Source: Spirochaetia bacterium
Lineage (GTDB): Bacteria; Spirochaetota; Spirochaetia; Treponematales; Breznakiellaceae
Length of the DNA stretch: 10,428 bases
Reading direction: 5' to 3'
Assembly: GCA_025997595.1 (NCBI GenBank)
Contig: BNUU01000045.1
Location: 1-10,428 of the forward strand
Positions 5,575 to 10,428 of this stretch are shown here, piece after piece. The notes under the pieces were generated by a model, which saw only the letters and a program-made list of their open reading frames with translations, had not been told where the DNA came from and did not search any database. The first letter of the stretch is position 1, and each line of letters opens with the position of its first letter. Position numbers and translations under genes: made by a program.

Positions 5575-5591
5575 CCTTTTATAATAAAAGG
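5575..5591. promoter_or_regulatory. Palindrome over a -10-like box before the MATE gene
   Basis: CCTTTTA-TAA-TAAAAGG is a perfect seven-pair inverted repeat that contains TATAAT (5580-5585). It sits in the 110-130 bp spacer between the divergent MFS and MATE genes. A palindrome over a -10 box could be an operator. No good -35 box is seen at the right distance, so promoter activity is tentative. CCGG-AAAG-CCGG lies just upstream at about 5554-5565. Confidence 0.35.
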
Positions 5592-5614
5592 CTTTGCCGC
5601 TATACTTAAAAACA

Positions 5615-7030
5615 ATGGAACAAAATGTTATACACCAAGCTGATCCGATTGATCCAACCGACCGGATCGGGACCGCACGGGTTGGCAAACTGCTGCTGGA
5701 CTTTTCCATCCCCGCGATTATCGGGATGATGGTGAACGCGCTCTACAATATCGTGGACCGCATCTACGTTGGGCAGGGAGTTGATCCCCTGGGGATTGCG
5801 GGGATAACCATCGCCATGCCCCTGATGATCATCCTGCAGGCATCGTCCATGCTGATCGGGGTGGGGGCCAATTCACTGTTCTCAATTCGGCTGGGGGAAG
5901 GCCGCCGGGATGTGGTTGAAAAAATCATGGGTCATGCCTTTGCGCTGCTCTTTATCATTCCCGGCATCGTAGTAACACTGTTACTGATTTTTACGGACAG
6001 GCTTCTTCTTGATGCGCTGGGTACGAGCGAGGCGGTTTTTCCCTATGCCAAAACATATCTGCGGATAATCCTCTACGGCGGAATTTTCAGCGCCATGGGG
6101 CCGGGGATCAATCACTTCATCAGATCCGACGGGCACCCCCGGACATCCATGCTGACCCAAATTCTCGGCGCAGGGATCAACATCATTCTGGACCCCATCT
6201 TTATTTTCGGTTTTGGCTGGGGCATTGCGGGGGCCGCCTGGGCGACGATTATTTCGCAGTTTATTTCCTTTGTGTGGGTCATGTACTATTTCAATTCCCG
6301 GCATACCAGGCTCCGTTTCCGCATTCGGGACATGAAGCTGGAACTAAATCTTGCCTTAAAAATTATAACCATCGGTTTTGCGCCCTTCGCCATGCAGCTT
6401 GCCATCGGGCTGGTCAATATTATTCTGAACCGGGCGCTGTTCCGGTACGGCGGGGATGTGGCGGTGTCCGCCATGGGAATTGTGTACAGCATTATGGTAA
6501 TGATCTTTATGCCCCTCCAGGGACTGAACCAGGGGGTGCAGCCCATCATCGGCTACAACTACGGGGCGAAAAAATACGACCGTGTGCTGCGGGCCTATAA
6601 ACTGGCGGTTGTTTCAGGAACCATTTTTGTAGCGATGGGCTTTCTGGTGGTGCAGCTTTTCCCTCGTCTTTTTATCGCCGTATTCCGCAATGAGCAGGGG
6701 CCGCTTATGGAAATGGGGAGCCGTGCATTGCGTATCTGTACGATATTTCTGCCCTTCCTTGCGTTCCAGATCATCTCCTCCAATTATTTCCAGGCCATAG
6801 GAAAGCCCGTGCAGGGAACAATTTTGAGTTTGTCCCGGCAGATACTTTTTTACATCCCCCTATTGTTGATCCTGCCCCGTATATTCGGCATCTACGGCGT
6901 CTATTCCGCCATGCCCGCCGCGGACAGCCTGTCGATCATACTTTCGGCGATTGTTATGATCCGGGAAATAAAACGGCTTAAAGCATTGGAAAAACAAAAC
7001 AGTAATACTAATGACAGTGTTACTGTTTAA
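5615..7030 (+). CDS. MATE-family multidrug/cation efflux transporter
   Basis: The 471-aa protein has about 12 membrane helices and MepA-like MATE signatures: NIVDRIYVG (45-53), an IRSDGHPRTSM loop (169-179), LDPIFIF (192-198) and QGLNQGVQPIIGYNYGAK (302-319). MATE proteins export organic cations or drugs in exchange for Na+ or H+. The C-terminus is short, basic and then Asn/Ser/Thr-rich. I chose ATG 5615 because it is the first ATG. An in-frame TTG at 5594 would add seven residues but its AAAAGG word is only two bases away. Neither start has an ideal ribosome site. The 3' end is 15 bases from the convergent GH3 gene. Substrate is unknown. Confidence 0.9.
   Translation: MEQNVIHQADPIDPTDRIGTARVGKLLLDFSIPAIIGMMVNALYNIVDRIYVGQGVDPLGIAGITIAMPLMIILQASSMLIGVGANSLFSIRLGEGRRDVVEKIMGHAFALLFIIPGIVVTLLLIFTDRLLLDALGTSEAVFPYAKTYLRIILYGGIFSAMGPGINHFIRSDGHPRTSMLTQILGAGINIILDPIFIFGFGWGIAGAAWATIISQFISFVWVMYYFNSRHTRLRFRIRDMKLELNLALKIITIGFAPFAMQLAIGLVNIILNRALFRYGGDVAVSAMGIVYSIMVMIFMPLQGLNQGVQPIIGYNYGAKKYDRVLRAYKLAVVSGTIFVAMGFLVVQLFPRLFIAVFRNEQGPLMEMGSRALRICTIFLPFLAFQIISSNYFQAIGKPVQGTILSLSRQILFYIPLLLILPRIFGIYGVYSAMPAADSLSIILSAIVMIREIKRLKALEKQNSNTNDSVTV
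6990..7028 (-). terminator. Rho-independent terminator for the GH3 gene
   Basis: Read on the minus strand, AAACAGTAA (7028-7020) pairs with TTACTGTTT (7005-6997) over nine bases around a 14-base loop. It is followed by TGTTTTT. It lies within the last codons of the MATE gene and begins just beyond the GH3 stop. On the plus strand the same stem is followed by only three T residues, so it should act mainly on GH3 transcripts. Confidence 0.6.
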
Positions 7031-7045
7031 GGAGTAGTGTCCATC

Positions 7046-9160
7046 CTACAGACTTACTTCCACCGCCGCGCTCTTATGCCCGGTTAATGCCTCGGTACGG
7101 GCATCCGGCTGGCCGAAGCCTGCGTAGAAACTGTAACGCTTGCCCCCGGACACGCGGCTGCCTGAGTCGTCCACCACCGTAAAGGCCCGGCCCGATACGG
7201 CAAGCTCAAGCTCACGGCTTTCACCGGCGGCGAGGCTTATGCGGCGGAACGCACAGAGGCTGGGATTCGGCGGGGCAAAGGGGCTGTCGAGGGGCTTAAC
7301 ATACACCTGCAGCACATCCCGGACCGCAGTTTTACTGTTGTTCTTAACTTTGATCCGCAGTTTCGCGCCGCTTTCCGCCGAGGCATTTCCGGCAAGGGCC
7401 ACGGATTCGGCATATACATCGCCGTAGACCAGGCCGTAGCCAAAGGGGTACAGCGGCTCCCCCTGATAGTAACGGTAGGTGCGTCCCCGCATGGCGTAGT
7501 CCTCGAAGGGGGGAAGGTCCTCGGTGCTGCGGTAGAAGGTTACCGGCAGTTTGCCCGAGGGAGATACTTCACCAAAGAGGATGCGCGCCGCAGCGAGCCC
7601 GCCCTGGGCGCCGGGATACCAGAGGTTGAGGATGCCCTTGCAGTGGGCGTCCGCGTACTGGAGGTCCATGGAGCTTCCCGAGAGGAGGCAGAGCACCACG
7701 GGCTTCCCGGTGCCGCAGACCGCTTCCAGCAGTTTGCGCTGCGGGGCGGGCAGCAGGAGGTCCTTCTTGTCCCCGGATGCGTAGGCGTTGCTGGCGTCAC
7801 CTTCCTCCCCTTCGAGAGTTTCATCCAGGCCCAGACAGAGGATCACCACATCGCTGTGTTCCACAGCGCTAAGGGCTTCGGCAAGACGATCATCAGGCCG
7901 TGCCAGGTTTTCTATCTTGTCCTTCTGAATATGGCACCCCTCGGAATAGTTTATCCGCACGGTACTTCCCGCCAGCTCGCGGATACCCTCAAGGACGGTG
8001 ATGTACCGGGAGGGGGTTCCGTAGTAGTTGCCTTTCAGGGCAATGCGGCTGTCGGCGTTGGGGCCGATAACAGCAATACTGCGCAGGGTTTCTTTTTTCA
8101 GGGGGAGGATGCCGTCGTTCTTCAGTAATACTATTCCCTGTTCCGCCGCCTTAAGCGCCAGTGCGTTATGGGCGGGGCTGTCATTTTCTTCGTAGGGGAT
8201 TTTGTCGAATTCACTTCCGTCAAAGAGGCCCAGTTTGTAGCGGGTGGTAAAGAGCCGGACCGCTGATTCGGCGATCTGCTCCGCGGTTACCAGTTTGTGT
8301 TTGTAGGAATCCATGAGCTGGGCGTATACGCAGCCGCAGTTCACATCGCAGCCGGCCTTGAGGGCCAGGGCGGCGGATTCCCTGGCGGAATTGGTTACAT
8401 GGTGGTGCTCGTGGAAGTCCCGGATCGCCCAGCAGTCGGAAACGACGTGGCCCTTGAACTTCCATTTGCCCCGGAGAATCTGCCGCAGCAGTAATTCTGA
8501 TCCGCAGCAGGGTTCCCCCTGGGTCCGGTTATAGGCGCCCATCACCGCTTCCACATCCGCCTCGGTTACGCAGGCTTCAAAGGCGGGGAGGTAGGTTTCC
8601 CAAAGGTCCTTTTCGCTTACCCGGGCGTCAAACTTGTGGCGCAATGCCTCCGGGCCGGAGTGGACCGCGAAATGCTTGGCGCAGGCCGCGGACTTGAGCA
8701 CGTCCCCGTCACCCTGGAGGCCCTTGATAAAGGCTACACCCAGGCGGCTGGTCAAATAGGGATCCTCACCGTAGGTTTCGTGTCCCCGGCCCCAGCGGGG
8801 GTCCCGGAAAATATTCACATTGGGAGACCAAAAGGTGAGGCCCTTGTAAATGCCCCGGTCACCCCGGGCGCTGTTGGCGTTGTACTTCGCCCGGCCCTCG
8901 GTGGCGATAACATCGGCGATTTCGTGGAGCAGATCCGGATCGAACATGGCCGCCAGGCCAATCGCCTGGGGAAAACTCGTGGCAACCCCCGCGCGGGCCA
9001 CGCCGTGGAGGGCTTCGTTCCACCAATTGTATTCAGGCACATTAAGGCGCAGAATCGCCGGGGCGTCAAAAAGAAGCTGCGCCGCCTGTTCCTCCACCGT
9101 CATTTTGGCTACAAGGTTTTTAGCCTTCTCCGTGTAATTCTGCCGTTTTTCTTCGGTCAT
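7046..9160 (-). CDS. Glycoside hydrolase family 3 beta-glycosidase (xylosidase/glucosidase subgroup)
   Basis: The 704-aa enzyme removes non-reducing-end sugars from beta-linked oligosaccharides by a retaining mechanism. The N-terminal TIM-type barrel (about 20-310) opens with the YNWWNEALHGVAR signature of xylosidase-like GH3 proteins, then PRWGRGHETYGEDP (121-134), KHF (162-164) and VVSDCWAI, whose Asp242 is the expected nucleophile. The alpha/beta sandwich (about 340-545) holds EGEEGD (450-455), where the acid/base Glu is expected. A fibronectin-III-like domain occupies about 585-700. Length is normal. There is no signal peptide, so it acts in the cytoplasm on imported oligosaccharides. A strong AAGGAGGA ribosome site fixes ATG 9160. 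It is divergent from the deoC-like gene. Xylosidase versus glucosidase or arabinosidase activity cannot be settled from sequence alone. Confidence 0.95.
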   Translation of the reverse strand: MTEEKRQNYTEKAKNLVAKMTVEEQAAQLLFDAPAILRLNVPEYNWWNEALHGVARAGVATSFPQAIGLAAMFDPDLLHEIADVIATEGRAKYNANSARGDRGIYKGLTFWSPNVNIFRDPRWGRGHETYGEDPYLTSRLGVAFIKGLQGDGDVLKSAACAKHFAVHSGPEALRHKFDARVSEKDLWETYLPAFEACVTEADVEAVMGAYNRTQGEPCCGSELLLRQILRGKWKFKGHVVSDCWAIRDFHEHHHVTNSARESAALALKAGCDVNCGCVYAQLMDSYKHKLVTAEQIAESAVRLFTTRYKLGLFDGSEFDKIPYEENDSPAHNALALKAAEQGIVLLKNDGILPLKKETLRSIAVIGPNADSRIALKGNYYGTPSRYITVLEGIRELAGSTVRINYSEGCHIQKDKIENLARPDDRLAEALSAVEHSDVVILCLGLDETLEGEEGDASNAYASGDKKDLLLPAPQRKLLEAVCGTGKPVVLCLLSGSSMDLQYADAHCKGILNLWYPGAQGGLAAARILFGEVSPSGKLPVTFYRSTEDLPPFEDYAMRGRTYRYYQGEPLYPFGYGLVYGDVYAESVALAGNASAESGAKLRIKVKNNSKTAVRDVLQVYVKPLDSPFAPPNPSLCAFRRISLAAGESRELELAVSGRAFTVVDDSGSRVSGGKRYSFYAGFGQPDARTEALTGHKSAAVEVSL

Positions 9161-9388
9161 GTTCGATCCTCCTTAAACGGAAAAAAACGATACAAGAAAT
9201 GTTGGACATAATTTATGATTTTGTCAATCTGTGGCGGCCTCGGGTAAATTCGCCCCTTGCATTTATCGGTATGGTAATATATGATACTACTATAATAGGT
9301 ACCGTATGGTAATCTGTCTGCTGCTCTGCCCAAATGCCTGATTTTCAGAGGGCGGTGCGGTAATACATCAAGGTAAGGAGAAAAAAAC
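9161..9388. promoter_or_regulatory. Divergent control region between GH3 and deoC-like genes
   Basis: This 228-bp gene-free spacer must hold promoters for both flanking genes. On the minus strand a perfect TTGACA lies at 9227-9222, followed 18 bases later by a poor -10 match (AACATT) upstream of the GH3 ribosome site. On the plus strand TATAAT occurs at 9291-9296 without a good -35. The leader of the deoC-like gene carries only a weak stem near 9328-9353. Confidence 0.55.
9267..9313. repeat. Pair of 12-bp direct repeats, likely operator sites
   Basis: CGGTATGGTAAT (9267-9278) and CCGTATGGTAAT (9302-9313) differ at one base and are 35 bases apart, start to start. The left copy covers where the -35 of the TATAAT promoter should be, and the right copy covers its expected start point. 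This suits binding by a dimeric or tandem regulator, but the regulator is not in the window. Confidence 0.5.
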
Positions 9389-10078
9389 ATGTACACAGTT
9401 GAAGAATTTGCGAAACGCCTGGATTTGGCATACCTGGCGCCTGATTTGCAGCGGGCGAATATCATTGAGGCATGTACTATCGCCAAAAAGTACAAGGTTG
9501 CAAACGTAAACGTAAACTCCTGCTGGGCGGCCTTGGTCAAGGAGGAACTTGCGGGTTCCGGCGTAGGGCCGAGCGCCGTAATAGGCTTTCCCTATGGGAC
9601 TGCGATTTCAAGGGCAAAGTACCTTGAGCTGGAAGAAATGGTAAAACTCGGCTGCAAGGCCTGTGACATGGTGATAAACGTGGGCGCCTTCAAGGACAAA
9701 AACTATGCCCTGGTGGAAGAAGAGATTCGGCAATTCGTGAAAATTTGCGGGAAAGAATGCGCCACCAAGCTGATCTTTGAGGTTGGTTTCCTGACCGATG
9801 AAGAAATAGCGACCCTTACGAAGATGAGCTGTTCCCTGGGGATCAATTATGTAAAGACGGCCACGGGCAGCCAGGCGTTTCCGGACCTGCGTCAGGTGCG
9901 GGTAATGAAGGATAACCTTTCCGGAGACACCAAGATCAAGGTATCCGGCGTACCCCGTACCTTTACCTTACCCGCCGTTCTGTTCATGTTTGAGAAGCTG
10001 GACGTGAGACTTGTCGGCACGAGAAGCGCCGGGGCCCTGGTTGAGGCATACAAAGGCTACCTTACGGACTACAAATAA
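9389..10078 (+). CDS. deoC: DeoC-family deoxyribose-phosphate aldolase (divergent)
   Basis: The 229-aa protein has the length of short bacterial DERA enzymes (class I TIM-barrel aldolases that split 2-deoxyribose 5-phosphate to glyceraldehyde 3-phosphate and acetaldehyde in the cytoplasm). CDMVINVGAFK supplies the conserved Asp93, YVKTATG supplies the Schiff-base Lys156, and KVSG supplies the second active-site Lys184. Differences stand out: the usual DHTLLKP opening is LDLAYLAP, the GG after the second Lys is GVP, and the phosphate loop reads GTRSAG. The enzyme could therefore act on a related sugar phosphate. AAGGAG precedes ATG 9389 with good spacing. The next gene follows after 31 bases with its own ribosome site, so they are probably co-transcribed. 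Confidence 0.88.
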   Translation: MYTVEEFAKRLDLAYLAPDLQRANIIEACTIAKKYKVANVNVNSCWAALVKEELAGSGVGPSAVIGFPYGTAISRAKYLELEEMVKLGCKACDMVINVGAFKDKNYALVEEEIRQFVKICGKECATKLIFEVGFLTDEEIATLTKMSCSLGINYVKTATGSQAFPDLRQVRVMKDNLSGDTKIKVSGVPRTFTLPAVLFMFEKLDVRLVGTRSAGALVEAYKGYLTDYK

Positions 10079-10109
10079 CGACTACGAATAACAAAGGAGA
10101 AACGATAAA

Positions 10110-10428
10110 ATGCAGAGGGTAAATTATTCCATTGCGGCCCTGTTGGGGGACGGTATAAGTTTTGTGTCGGGGGATGAGGCATATGCGCGGCGCGCCTTCG
10201 GGCATCCCATCCCGTTTGAAGAGTTTGCGTTCCTGTCAAAGGCCGTAAAACGCGTCGGCGTAAGCAAACGCTTCCGCCATGCGGTGGACCTTTTCAAAAC
10301 CCCGGAGGGGGAGACCCCTGCCGGTTTTAGCGTGGATTACAGCCTGCGGGACGGCGGGCTGCTCGAAATCGATCTTGTGCGGAATATTTCTTACGGCAAG
10401 AACGGCGTAAAGCGCCCGACCAAATTTC
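10110..10428 (+). CDS. Unrecognised protein, N-terminal part, cut by window edge
   Basis: A frame opens at ATG 10110 behind AAAGGAG (10093-10099) and stays open to the last base, giving 106 residues beginning MQRVNYSIAALLGDGISFVS. It has no signal peptide and appears to be a soluble alpha/beta protein with phrases such as FGHPIPFEEFAFL, GFSVDYSLRDGGLLEIDLV and YGKNGVKRPTKF. I do not recognise the family. Its position directly after the deoC-like gene suggests a partner in the same sugar pathway. Codon use matches its neighbour, and no stop occurs, so it is very probably a real gene. Confidence 0.75.
   Translation, partial: MQRVNYSIAALLGDGISFVSGDEAYARRAFGHPIPFEEFAFLSKAVKRVGVSKRFRHAVDLFKTPEGETPAGFSVDYSLRDGGLLEIDLVRNISYGKNGVKRPTKF

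Noticed and set aside
8636..9211. 191-codon plus-strand frame antisense to the GH3 start
   Set aside because: The GH3 frame has full catalytic motifs and a strong ribosome site. This frame reads through the complement and into the promoter with no recognisable domain.

Overview
The window looks like bacterial chromosome of a spirochaete, most likely a Treponema of the termite-gut type. This is inferred from gene style: a lipoprotein with a relaxed lipobox, a Gly-rich linker and Ig-like plus DUF6273-like domains, secreted proteins of treponemal type, and a cytoplasmic GH3 glycosidase beside sugar or drug transporters. No rRNA, tRNA or CRISPR was seen.

Left third (1-3600) is accessory DNA. It opens with a 20-base C run. 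Next come two heavily overlapping reading frames, both encoding small membrane-anchored coiled-coil proteins with a spanin-like look, then a 412-aa surface lipoprotein. The 3' end of the lipoprotein gene resembles the variable region of a diversity-generating retroelement (DGR) target: a run of Tyr/Phe/Asp-rich codons ending in C or T, a GC-rich block, and a hairpin with a GUAA tetraloop across the stop codon. No reverse transcriptase or template repeat lies in the window, so this remains a hypothesis. A visibly AT-richer pair of overlapping unknown genes follows (a 184-aa helical protein and a 131-aa three-helix membrane protein). After them comes a 149-bp MITE-like element with 10-bp inverted ends and 9-bp flanking repeats. 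A REP-type repeat pair then surrounds an internally deleted REP-associated (Y1) transposase gene.

Middle (3600-7030) holds a secreted acidic protein of unknown function with a consensus -10 only five bases before its ATG, a convergent MFS transporter whose 3' end overlaps it, and a MATE-family exporter transcribed away from the MFS gene.

Right third (7030-10428) is a carbohydrate block. A 704-aa GH3 beta-glycosidase of the xylosidase-like subgroup (minus strand) is divergent from a DeoC-family aldolase (plus strand), which is followed by the start of an unrecognised gene running off the edge. The 228-bp divergent spacer carries 12-bp direct repeats placed at the -35 and +1 positions of a candidate deoC promoter. 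GH3 and the MFS transporter could together import and cleave plant oligosaccharides, but substrate is not shown by the sequence.
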